DNA of 64,000 nucleotides, taken from assembly GCA_963969495.1 (NCBI GenBank), contig OZ018318.1, forward strand, positions 170,521,258 through 170,585,257. Reading direction: 5' to 3'. Source of the DNA: Ceratothoa steindachneri. Lineage: Eukaryota; Arthropoda; Malacostraca; Isopoda; Cymothoidae. The translations under genes were made by a program, and so were the position numbers. The stretch's first letter is position 1, and every line of letters begins with the position of its first letter. This document shows positions 1 through 10,749 of the stretch, piece by piece. The notes below the pieces were generated by a model, which was not told the DNA's origin, did not search any database, and was given only the letters and a program-made list of their open reading frames with translations.

Positions 1-380
1 CTTATTATGCCTAAGACTCATCCGCCATTCATATGAACCTTCCCGCTAAATTTTACATTCCATTCAATCCTATAATCTGCGCAACATTTAACATTTCTTG
101 CATATCCTCCCCAGTTTCACTTAACATCATCACTCTTACACAGTTGATATTTCTATCACCTATCCACATTCCGCCTCTGATACGCTTCCATCTTTTTTTT
201 AATAGTTCATCAATGAATAGACCTGTGGAGTCACGGTGCAGCCCTGACTCACTCCCATATCATTTAGCATCCATTCATTTTTCACCCCTTTCAAAATCAT
301 ATTTATCTTATTGCCTAAATATAAACAATTACATTCAGAACATTTACATTCATACCGTTTCATTTCATCTACCCAATAGA
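1..380 (-). pseudogene. Degraded LINE reverse transcriptase fragment
   Basis: Read on the minus strand, plus positions about 223-260 encode GVSQGCTVTP, which resembles the GVRQGC motif of non-LTR reverse transcriptase. About 130 bp further on, in another reading frame, SETGEDMQEML (plus positions about 91-125) matches the segment that normally follows the catalytic YADD loop. The YADD itself is lost (it reads CVRVMM), and there are stops and at least one frameshift, so this is a dead copy. The left end is cut by the window edge. On the other side of the 381-1033 insertion the same strand reads TTNFLLF, which could be the upstream RT segment. Clade not assigned; an RTE or jockey-like element is possible. 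Confidence 0.5.
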
Positions 381-1033
381 CAGTGGCGTAGTTAGGGATT
401 TGGGGGCCCGGGGGCATTAACTCCTTTGGAGACCCCAACATACGAATGTTTGATCTTATGAATGACATGAAAACAACTACTCCTGCAATATTTTGGTGCA
501 CTCTGGTGTGTCTGGTAGTGTGTCATATAAAAATAAATAAGACACTTTAATAGGGAATGTTTATGTATGATTACAAAAAATAAACTACAAAATGTGAAAC
601 CGAGATATTACATATTGAACAAATATAGGAATCGAAAGAAATATTGATACATTCAATCAGTCTGATACAGCAACAATAAAAGTAATTATTAAGACGCTTT
701 AATACAGAATATTTATGTAGGATGACAAGAAATAAACTACAAAATGTGAAGCCGAGATATTACATTTATTAAATATACCAGTCAAAATTTATATTGATTT
801 ATATTGGAAACTCCTGATTTCACTTTTAAGTAACTTCTTAGACTTTTCTTGACTAATGCTTCAGCTAATATTTGTCTATATTTTTATGGGCCTCTATATT
901 TAACCTTTTTATTAACTGTTTTTGTTATTCAAAAAAGGGCTAGAACACTCGTCTGGGGCCCCTCCTCCAATGGGGGCTCAGGGTAACTTTTAAATTTGTG
1001 CCCCTTCGTTTCCCCACCTTAGCTTCTCCACTG
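381..1033 (-). mobile_element. Non-autonomous hAT-type element, 653 bp
   Basis: The ends are CAGTGGCGTAGTTAGGG on the left and, reverse complemented, CAGTGGAGAAGCTAAGG on the right. It is flanked by an 8-bp near-identical duplication, CCAATAGA (373-380) and CCTATAGA (1034-1041), the target-site size typical of hAT elements. It has no transposase. Both terminal regions match the element at 45536-46354 in opposite orientation, including the G-rich start and the stretch around 880-1030, but the middles differ. It sits inside a LINE RT remnant. Confidence 0.75.
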
Positions 1034-1041
1034 CCTATAGA

Positions 1042-1165
1042 CTCCAAAGAGTAAAAAGTTTGTTGTCATCTTCCAAGTCCATTTATTTTCTTGATTCAAT
1101 ATTTTCGCAACTTTGATGCGTTCTTTTCCCGTCAAACTCGTTCGTTTTCTTAAATTTTATTCAAA
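1042..1165 (-). pseudogene. Possible continuation of the LINE RT remnant
   Basis: On the minus strand this stretch is open and reads KERIKVAKILNQ then WKMTTNFLLFGVY up to the insertion point of the 653-bp element. It then resumes as VYWVDEMKRYE on the other side. The position fits the RT segment before the GVxQGC motif, but the match is weak. 1166-1546 is AT-rich with nothing recognised. Confidence 0.3.
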
Positions 1166-1544
1166 CATTCTTTGTTTTAATTACTTTTTATCTCAATCCA
1201 AAATGTTTGTTCACTTCGAAACACTCTTATTCTATTTCTTCACTTGTACCCTTTCGTAGGAAATAATAAAATAATTTTCTGCATTAATTCATTATTAATC
1301 TATAAATTTGAATTTATCAACGCTTCATTATTAAAATATTCTCAAAAATATGATGAGTAGATAAAGTCAATTTCCGTTGAAAATAAAGGCATGCATTAAA
1401 TATAGTTTAGGAAGATTTCATATGATACAGAGGAAGATGAGCTAGGGGGCTGAAGCCCTCCAAATTTCAGACTTGTTTATGCTTATATTTCTTTTTAAGC
1501 CATACCTGTATTCTGCTATTAAGAAAGAGTTATGTAATAATATA

Positions 1545-2338
<794 letters not shown>

Positions 2339-2840
2339 GTGCCTCGTACTTGCGCGAATAAGGCAGACAACTTCTGCTACATTTGTGGTTCGGTGACCTT
2401 TGCATCACAAAAGCCGTATAACTGCTATGGTTAGAAAGGCATATAGCCTACATTTTGGATGCAAGATTGGTGACCAGGATAAGAACTGGGTTCCTCACAT
2501 ATACTGCAACACTACCAACCTTCCCCAATGGTTGAACAGGAAGAGGAAAGGAATATATTTTGTTGTGCCAATGGAGTGGCGGGAGCCAACAGACCATACC
2601 GACAATTGTTATTTCTGCCTGGTATCTCCAGTACAAAAGGGCTTGTCAAAAAAGGAAAAGGAGTCTATTGAATATCTAAACATTTCCTGAGCTATTCGCC
2701 CAGTTACACCTGGAGAAGGTCTACCTGTTCCTGATGCACCAACTTCGGTTTCCTTCGAGTCAGAGGAGGAATCTGCAACTACTAAAGCATAAGGCAGAGG
2801 ATAGGTCTCGTCTTCAACAGTGGAATCTCCAAGCAGCTGA
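2339..2840 (+). pseudogene. Broken CYICG/WREP/CYFC arthropod repeat-family exon
   Basis: The stretch opens right after a TTTCAG acceptor with VPRTCANKADNFCYICG. One +1 shift at about 2400 leads to KAYSLHFGCKIGDQDKNW, then PMEWREPTDH and NCYFCLVSP, and after a stop at about 2688 AIRPVTPGEGLPVPD. This series of cysteine pairs and conserved blocks recurs in many uncharacterised arthropod proteins, often in very high copy number. I know no function. The copy is dead: two stops plus one shift. The CxxC pairs at the start and in CYFC suggest a zinc-binding fold. The tail after 2760 has further stops. It could be an exon of a domesticated mobile-element protein. Confidence 0.6.
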
Positions 2841-3231
2841 TGTGAAAATTTCAAAATAAGCTAAGCTGACCAAATTAGGCCAGGTAGCTGAACACCCTTT
2901 TCACTGGAACTTGAGAAATGATTGGTCGAAGGAGGTTATTTTGCTTATGTGATTTGACATTTCCGTAAGTGTATCCGGGGCTATATTCACCTTTAATAGG
3001 AAAGAGTTCAGTTTGATTAGGGATATTGATGTTTTCGGATATTAGTTTGTTGGCTTTTTTCTTCAGACAAGAAAACAGGAGTTTGTAAAAGCAAGAGAAA
3101 GGGATATTGGAAGACAAGGATCAAGGAGAGAAAAGGACTGCACAATGAAAAAAATCCATACTGAGACGACAGAAAAATCTCTTGGATATTCCTAGGTTTG
3201 AAGGATACTGGGTTTGTTAGGGTGACGCTCT
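2841..3231. other. Nothing recognised
   Basis: No coding similarity or repeat structure recognised. The short minus-strand frames here have no recognisable composition. Confidence 0.4.
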
Positions 3232-3234
3232 GGT

Positions 3235-3305
3235 GGGGTTGAGTCACTATTCATTAATGGTGAAGCATCTGACCGGCAATCAGCAGACCCGTGTTCGATT
3301 ACTAA
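3235..3305 (+). repeat. tRNA-derived SINE head (tRNA-like)
   Basis: The block runs from an A-box-like CATTAATGGTGAAGCA, through a 4-bp hairpin CTGA/TCAG with a 7-base loop CCGGCAA, to a B-box-like GTGTTCGATTAC. Spacing and order match a tRNA, but the acceptor stem does not pair, so it is a tRNA-derived repeat rather than a working tRNA. The loop would give anticodon GGC (Ala-like). Confidence 0.45.
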
Positions 3306-4444
3306 GCACGATAAATGTACGTCTTGTTGGGCGTATATGTATATCTATGTCAACATATGCCTAGGTATACATGTATATTATACTCAAGCAGAATCCATAA
3401 GAAACAAAGAATAGATGTTCTAGCCTTGTCAACAACAGTGACAATTTAGTAAAATTCCAATGGTTACGTTTGCAAAAGCGAACATCCCTCGCGACTCGTT
3501 TTTATTTTCATAAATTTGTTTTGAAAATATTTCTTGGGCAAGTCGCCTCAACATACCCCCTTCCCCAGCTGGATGTGCAGACCCTCTTCTCCCGAATAAG
3601 TCGCTTCTCTGTTGATCGAGATTATCCTGCCTCAGAAACCGAGCGAACAAATCTGATCTTAAAATATTTGGGCATAAGTAATCGAGTGGCTTAATATCTG
3701 GATAAACCCAACCTTTGTACCATAATGTGCCTTGGTTGTGGTTTAAGTCCAGCCGAATAAGAATTTTATTCAAGGAGAAAGGGACTGAACAATAACAAGT
3801 GGGTTGTTTCCTAAAATTCGCTAACCCTAGAAGGTTAGGCTTAAAATGATCAAATTTTCACAAGCCGAAGGTACCCTCTCGCCAATGCACGAACGCATAC
3901 GATTTGTTTACAAATGTTCAAGAATCGCTAACAAACTGAGAAGTATAAACTTGATAAGAAATTAAAGTCAAACTCAGAATCAACCCTTACTGTAGGCTTA
4001 CACTAAGTCCTAGAGCCTAGCTAGCCCGCTTTGAGACTCATAACCCAACACATTGAAGCAGTTAATGACATTTCCCGGCGTTGTTTACGAAAATTAGCAA
4101 ATTTGTCACAAAATCTGTGGTTATTACTTACTTTTTGGTCTCTTCCAACTTTCTGAATCATATTTCGGGGCACAAGCTTAACCTATGTATAGCAAAGTTA
4201 ACGCAATTTTTCTGTGATCAATGGATATTGAAGAAGGAAAGGAAAATAAAGGAGAGAAGTTGAAAAAATAACACTAGAAATAAATCAAAATATAATCAAA
4301 AGTAAATGGCCGATCTTGCTACTATTGCTACTTTCGTAAGGAATTTGGTTATTTCTAAGGTTCTGAATCTTGTAAAATTTGAAGATTGATAGCATTTCAA
4401 AGCAGCTGTACAATGAAAGTAGGAAAAAAAAATGTTACCATCTA
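3306..4444. other. Nothing recognised
   Basis: About 1.1 kb without recognisable coding, RNA or repeat signal. Open frames on both strands at 3429-3773 are unsupported. Confidence 0.4.
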
Positions 4445-6762
4445 GGGATAATTTTGTTAGGCTCGCCAATTCTTCCGCCTGTTTTCGCGGATTACATCAA
4501 TTATTTGGCATGTTTTTCACGGATTGTCTTAATTAGTTCGCCAGTTTGGCACGCCTTGCACCAATTATTTGGCATGTTCTACCCGGATAGGACTAATTAT
4601 GGAACCAATTTTGCACGGATTGAACCAATTATTTCACCTGTTTGTACGAATTGCCTCAATAATTTTGCATGTTTTACGTGAATTGCCTAAATTATTTCGT
4701 CTGTTTTGCACAAATTGTCAATTATTTTGCATGTTTTGCTTCAATTATTTCGTATATTTTGCACTGATGTCCTCAATTATTTTGACTGTTCTGCATAGAT
4801 TACTTCAATTACATACCACTTGTTTTGCTTATATTTCCCCTGTTTTGCACGCATTAGCTTAATTATTTCACCTGTTTTGCACGGATTACATTAATCATTA
4901 CGCTTATTTTGCACGATTGCAACAAATATTTCGTCTGTTTCGCACTAATTTCCTGAATGATTACTCTTGTTCTAAAAATATTTAATCAATTATTTCAGTG
5001 ATTTGCGGGGATTGCTTCAATGATTTATCATATTTTTGCACTCGTTGCCTCAATTAGATAGCTTTATTTCCACGGATTGCATAAAAAATACAGCTATTTT
5101 GCGCAGATTGAACCAATTATTTAGGATATTTTGCACGGATTATCTGAATTCTTTCTCCTAGTTTGCACAGTGTTTTAAATATTTCGGTATTTTTTTGCAT
5201 AAATTGCTCCAATTATATAATGCATTTTGCACAGTGACTCATTTATTTCCTCTGTTTTGTACGGATTGCCTAAATTATTTAGCCTATTCTGTACGGATTG
5301 TCTCAATTATTTCGTATCTTTTGCATGTATTGTCCCAATTATGTCGCCTGCCTTGCAAGGTTGCTTTAATTATTTCATCTGTTTTGCACGCATCGCCTTA
5401 ATTATTTCTCATGTTTTGTACGGATAGCTCTAATTATTTCTCCTGTTTTGTGGGAATTGTCTTAATTAGTTTGCTTTTTTTTGTACGGATTGCACCAATT
5501 ATTTCGCCTGCTTTCCTTGAATTGAATAAATTATTTCGCCTGTTTTATACGGAAGCCTTCAATTATTTAGCTAGTTTTGTAGGGATCTCCTAAATTATGT
5601 TTCCTTGGGCTTGCATGGCTTGTCTCAATTAGTTTACATTTTTTGCCCCGATTGCAGCAAATATTTCGCCTGTTTTGAACGGATTGCATCAATTATATCA
5701 CGTATTTGAACTGATTGTCTCAAATATTTCGCCTGTTTTGCACTGATTACCCAATTATTCCGCCTATTTTGCACGGATTGCCTAACTTACTTTGCCTGTT
5801 TATTTAACGGATTACTTCAATTATTTCGCCTATTCTGCATGGATTTTCTTACGAGTTATTTTTTGCATGTTTTTAAATGATTGCACCAATTATTTCGCAT
5901 ATTTTGCGCGGATTGCGCCATCGTTTGGCGAGGATTCACTCAATTATTTCGCCTATTTTGCACGGATTACATGAATTATTAAGCATTTTTGCACGGATTT
6001 CCTCGATTATGTCGCATGTTAGTACGAATTGCCTCAACTATTTCGCTCTTTTCACGGATACCACGAAATATTTCACCTGTTTTGTATGGATTGCTACATT
6101 ATATTGCGTATTTGCACAAAGTACCTCAATAAATTAACCTGTTTTGTACGGATTGCCTAACTTATTTGGCTTTTGGGGGGCAATGGCCTCAATTTTCTCC
6201 CTTTTTTTCTTGGATTGCCCTAATTATTTCGCCTATTTTGTAATGATTGTACAAATTACTTCGTACGTTTTGTACGGACTACGCAAAGTATATTTCATGT
6301 TTTGCAAGAATTGCCTAAATTAGTTCGCATATGCTGAATTGATTGCACCAATTATTTTGCAACTTTGCACGAATTGCCCCAATTACTCGTAGGTTGTATA
6401 TTTATACGAATCGCCTTTATTTTTGCGCTTATTTGTCCCAATTGCTTCAAATAAATCTCATTTTCCCGGATTGCACTAATTATTTCGCATTTTTTGCATG
6501 AATTGCTTTAATTATTTTGCCTCTTCTGTACGTTTTTCCTCAATTATTTAGCATGTTATGCAAAGATTTTCCTAATTATTTTGTTTGTTTTGTAATGATT
6601 CCACTATTTATTTTGCATGTTTTGCAAACATTTCCTCAAATATTTTGCACGGATTGCACCAATTATTTCACATTTTTGCACGGATTTACTCACTTATGTC
6701 TGTTGTTTGTGCGGATTGCCTCATTTTTTGCTGTTGTTTGCGCGGATTTCCTCAATTACCCC
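4445..6762 (+). repeat. 32-bp satellite array, left block
   Basis: Degenerate head-to-tail repeats with a consensus close to AATTATTTCGCCTGTTTTGC followed by ACGGATTGCCTC. The period is 31-33 bp, about 70 copies. Because 32 is not a multiple of three and the consensus has no stop in the forward frames, the array produces spurious open frames reading like NYFACFARI, ISPVLHGL and LFRLFCTDCL. It is interrupted at 6763 by a mariner fragment and resumes at about 7406. Confidence 0.9.
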
Positions 6763-6797
6763 CTAAACGGCGCTCATAGCCTGGTGGGGGAAAGCTA

Positions 6798-7290
6798 GGA
6801 TTTCTTTGTTCTCTGTGAAGAAGTCCGCCCGGCCTCCGCGATGATATTCGGCGTCGTGGTTCTGAATGGTGAGAAGATACCGCCGATGTGGTTCGCGCCT
6901 GGTCACAGGTTCACCACGGATTATTACAGGGACATCTTGGCCACGAAAGTCCTGCCCTGGGTGAGAAAGATCACGAAGAAGGTGGAGTAAGTGTCTCAAC
7001 AGGACGGTGCCCCGGCTCACACGGCCAAGATAGTGCAAGAGTGGTTGGAGTTGAAGGACCTTTGGTCGCTGCAGTCGTTCGACATTAATCTCCTCGAATA
7101 CAGGGTGTGAGCGCATGTCGAGGGCAAGACCTGGAAGGTGCGCCACAGTCTTGTCGACGAGTTGAAGTCCTCCGTCACCCGGTTGTGGGCCACCGTGAGG
7201 AAGGACTTCGTCCGCAATGTGTGCGTGGCATTCAGGTCTCGCCTGGAGCGCGTGCTCGCCGCCGAGGCCGGCCACATTTTATTAATATGA
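6798..7290 (+). pseudogene. Mariner/IS630-type transposase, C-terminal half (D37D-like)
   Basis: A single frame runs the whole length with only two internal stops. Blocks in order: SAMIFGVVVLNGEKIPPMWF, DYYRDILATKVLPW, QQDGAPAHTAKIVQEWL (second catalytic aspartate), a decayed third catalytic region NLLEYRV in place of NPLDYSVW, then the C-terminal KVRHSLVDELKSS and RLERVLAAEAGHI. The order matches the catalytic half of IS630/mariner transposases with D37D spacing (visitor/maT-like). The DNA-binding half and the first aspartate are absent. The insert (about 6763-7405) is clearly more GC-rich than the satellite on both sides. I see no terminal inverted repeats. Confidence 0.85.
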
Positions 7291-7405
7291 CAACACATAA
7301 AAATAAACAAATATTTATATGTTAAAACAATAACGTCGAAACTATTATTGTGTCCTTTGTTGATAGCGTCGTAACGAGTGTAAAAGGACTTTTGCAATAC
7401 ACAGT

Positions 7406-7805
7406 CTATCGCTTGTTTTGCACAGATTGCCTTTATTATTTCGCCTGATTCACAGGGATTGTAACTATGATTTCATCTAGTTTGTACGGATTGCTTCATT
7501 TATATCGCCTATTTTGTATGAATTGCTCCGATTATCTGAGCTATTTTGCACGGATAGCACCAATTACTTGCGCTTGATTTGCATTGTCGGATTTCTTCTG
7601 ACATTTTGGCTATTTTGCACAGATTTTTCCCCAAATCATTTCGTCTATTTTGTACGGATTTCCTTAATGATTTCGCTTATTTTTCCCCGATTATTTCATT
7701 TCTTATCGCTTGTTTTGCACATATTGTCTCAATGATTTCACCTGTTTTGTAGCGACTACGCCAATTATTTTGCATGGATTGCTTCACTTATTTCGTCTGT
7801 TGTCA
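7406..7805 (+). repeat. 32-bp satellite array, right block
   Basis: The same 32-bp family resumes after the mariner insert with about 12 more degenerate units and ends at about 7805. The family and phase continue on both sides, so the array predates the insertion. Confidence 0.85.
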
Positions 7806-7811
7806 GGAGCA

Positions 7812-8115
7812 GAGACGTCCATAGTTTTGATGAATTTTAGATGATGAGTTTGAATTCCCTGAAATATTTATTACCACTGCTGTCAGAATTAAAATTTCTT
7901 ACAACCATTTGCAGCTTGTCTTTTACTTGCGACCTGATTGCTTCAAGATAGGCGAAATTAGGTCCTGCAACATTGATATCCATCTAAGTTTAAAATACGG
8001 ATGAGATACTGTGGCCAAAACGGCAGCAGTTGCCTCGGGGCTCAGCAACAAAAATGACCAAATCTGGCATTGTAGCCAAAGAAGACTACATTAGTCATGT
8101 ATGGCACCAGTCACT
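7812..8115 (-). pseudogene. hAT transposase C-terminal scrap
   Basis: The reverse complement is clearly similar over about 290 bp to the hAT transposase at 40290-40580, including the GYNARFGHFCC segment and the SHPYFKLRWI segment. It is full of stops and frameshifts. It abuts the end of the satellite array. Confidence 0.65.
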
Positions 8116-8189
8116 TAAAAAATTATTTGATCCATTATGGTAATGTTGCTACTTACTACTTCGTTACTATGCAGTACTAATCATGAGGT

Positions 8190-8940
8190 TAGTATAATGT
8201 TCAATCATATAAATAATGAACTATAATTTAATCACTGATATCAATGTTTGCAAACTATATACATGTTTATAAGTAATCTTTACCATTTTGGTGAAATTAA
8301 AATCTAGGGCTTCGCGTTTGTTAAATCATCACTTGTACCTTTTGCACCCTCGATGCGACGCGATGCGATAAAGGTCGGAGGTATTGACTTTGCAACGTCA
8401 CCTCATGTTTTGTTTTCTTTTCATTTGGTCTGGTTCTCTTGCTCTTTATGCACTTTGCTCTTTTAATCCAAAATTTATGTAATACCTCTTTTTTTTGTTT
8501 TCTATATTTTCTTCCAAGAAAAGTATTTCTCCTAATAATTTTTCATTGTTTTCTTTGTATGGTTGTTGTAGGTCTTTCAACCTCTGTCTTTCTTCTTGAT
8601 ATTTACTACAGTCTAGGATGAAGTGTTCTAAATCTTCTCTTTCAGCCTCCCATAATGGGCACTTTGTCTCACCATTTTCGAATATTTTTCTATCATTTAG
8701 TTTTAATGTTGCGGAAAACATAAACAGTCGTTGCTGAACATAGTTGCCAACAGATGTCGCTTGGAAAAAACAGTTGACATTTGTATGTTGCCATATTTAG
8801 AAATATGAAATTAAAAGTAAGATGTGAACTGGTCGTCAAGATCAATATCAGAAGAAATAAAGTGATCTTAGTTCAAGATCAAAATCACCATAATAAAAGT
8901 GAACTCCAAGATCAAGAAGATATATATTACCGCAAGAAAA
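8190..8940 (+). mobile_element. GATCTT-rich dispersed repeat, copy 1
   Basis: The stretches 8190-8357 and 8705-8930 match the reverse complement of 25690-26650 block by block: the ATACATGTTTATAAGTAATC block, the TTGCACCCTCG block, AACATAAACAGTCGTTG, then tracts of interleaved GATCTTGATCTT and AGATCAAGAT. A LINE fragment interrupts it at about 8358-8708. No coding capacity. Short palindromic GATC-rich ends suggest a non-autonomous DNA transposon, family not known. Confidence 0.55.
8376..8708 (-). pseudogene. LINE C-terminal zinc-knuckle fragment
   Basis: The minus-strand frame reads NGETKCPLWEAEREDLEHF then LDCSKYQEERQRLKDL, the zf-RVT type module (C..C...H....C) at the C terminus of many non-LTR reverse transcriptases. 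The second C of the CPLC pair is W. The fragment is 5'-truncated and sits inside copy 1 of the GATCTT repeat. Its left flank has short GATGCG repeats that may be a tail remnant. Confidence 0.7.
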
Positions 8941-9514
8941 AGAAAACGGAATAATTATTTTCTTTGGAAGTTGTAGCAGAATGGCCCTTTTTGATCACTC
9001 CACACCTGACACCACTTTTGTAGCGGTATTCTTTGTGGTCGTGATATACTTCTTTGATGAAGTAGGCTTTGTGTAGAAATGCTAATTTTGTTGTTTTTAA
9101 GGAAGAGACGTTTTAACACGTAAGGATAAGAAGGAAACACACAGGAATTCCCCAAATAAACTTATATTTTAAATTTAACAATTTACTACACAAAAACAAA
9201 ACATGACCCACAGAAATACTACGAATATTAAAATACACAATAATTACTCCAATTAACTTGACCCTCTAAAATTGGCTAAATTCAATACGCACTTCAATAT
9301 ACAAGAATTAGGCTAAATGTCTCTACTGGAGTTTAAATACCTTAGTTGCTCTGGCGGCTGGTTTGAGTTTGACCTTGAATTCAATGAGCCCCAGACACCA
9401 CAGGAATCTGGTAGGTCCATTGACGCGTGCTTCGACCAGATTGTTGGAGGTTGTCGAGATCACGAGGTACTTTGGCGAGTGTAGCAGATGGAGGCCCACA
9501 CTGTATTCCGAGGG
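8941..9514. other. Nothing recognised
   Basis: AT-rich, then more GC-rich after about 9340. Overlapping frames on both strands at 9320-9620 have no recognisable product; the composition change belongs to the tandem block that follows. Confidence 0.4.
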
Positions 9515-10200
9515 TGCGTCTTCTAGGACGAGAACAATCACGGTGCTTTAGGCGGCACCAATGTAGGCGGAGCCTCTCTGGCGAGAGTAAGTCCAACTTG
9601 GTTCTTAAACCAAGTTAACTTAGTGTTCAGTGTGACCACCGGGTAACGGGCTCGAGGGGGAGCTTTTCTCCTCCGTTAATTAATTCTTCATGGTTGAAGA
9701 TTGTACTCGGGGGGGGGGGGTCTTCTTCAAGGGCGAGGATCGAGGAGGGGGGTTTCTCTGACGAAAATAAGTTGAACTTGAACAAGTTAACTTAAAAGTC
9801 GGTTTGGTAACCAGGAACTAGCTCGAAGATGAGCTTTTTCTTAGTTCCAGTCTTCCTCAAGGGCGAGGCCTATCTCGGTGTTTTGGGATACACCAGGATA
9901 GAACGGGGGGGGGGGTTCTCTGACGAGAATAAGTTGAACTTGGTTCGGTTCCTCAACCAAGTTAACCTATGAGTTTGGTGTGGCAACCGGGTAACGGGCT
10001 CGAGGTGGAGCATTTTTTCTTTTCTTTTCGTAATTCCTCAAGGGCGAGGAATTTCCCTGGCTTTTACGATGCACCAGGATAGGAGGAGTCTCTCTGACGA
10101 GAGTAAGTTGAACTTGAACAAGTTAACTTAACGTTCGGTTTGATAACCAGGGACTAGCTCGAGGATGAGCTGCTTCTCAGCCACCTAGGTAGCCCTGCCT
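9515..10200 (+). repeat. Tandem array of about 170-bp units, dimeric order
   Basis: Four units start near 9573, 9753, 9916 and 10089 at the motif TCTCTCTGACGAGAGTAAG or a variant. Units 1 and 3 share AACTTGGTTC...AACCAAGTTAAC and ACCGGGTAACGGGCTCGAGG. Units 2 and 4 share AACTTGAACAAGTTAACTTA and AACCAGGGACTAGCTCGA. The order is therefore A-B-A-B, a two-unit higher-order repeat of about 340 bp. Each unit holds palindromes such as AACTTGAACAAGTT and a GAGCT/AGCTC pair, and some carry G runs of 10 or more. No coding signal. Confidence 0.8.
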
Positions 10201-10665
10201 TTCTTGCAGGGGACTTCGTAGTCTGGCGACTCAAGTAATTTACCTGTCCAGTCTCGGTAGCCGGCCTCAATCCGGGGACTTCGTAGCCTGGAGACTGACG
10301 TATTCTACCTCGTGTTTCCCGAGTGTTTCTTATTTATACCTTGTCACCCCACTGGGGTAGGGGAGGGGGGGCTTGTGGACGGGCCGCAGAAGGGTTGCTA
10401 CTCCAACGGTTTTTCTCATCAAGTCTCAACTCTGCTCCAGCTGGCCTTCGAACTTGAGAGAAACGCGTCTCCAATTTCTTACTTGAGGTGAAATTGAATA
10501 TACTCTCGTAGGGAGATCTTGCAGTTTAAAGCCGTTCGGCTTTTCATACAGACGAGTGGCGAGGGTCTGTGGTTACGAGCTTGACCCGCGTTTCCTGGCC
10601 CGGATGTTCTTGCGGTTACCGTCCCGTGTCTCCACTGAGAGAGACGGGGGGAGTGACGATAATTA

Positions 10666-10668
<3 letters not shown>
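10201..10668. other. GC-richer flank with a short tandem pair
   Basis: Contains a two-copy repeat of about 76 bp marked by GGGGACTTCGTAG at about 10209 and 10276. Nothing else recognised; a retroelement LTR or UTR is possible. Confidence 0.4.

Positions 10669-10749
<81 letters not shown>
10669..10749. repeat. (TA)n followed by (TG)n
   Basis: About 66 bp of TA then about 14 bp of TG. Confidence 0.97.

Noticed and set aside
4379..6800. Many forward frames of 60-97 codons (NYFACFARI-like)
   Set aside because: They come from the 32-bp satellite, whose consensus lacks forward stops; shifting the frame gives equally long products.
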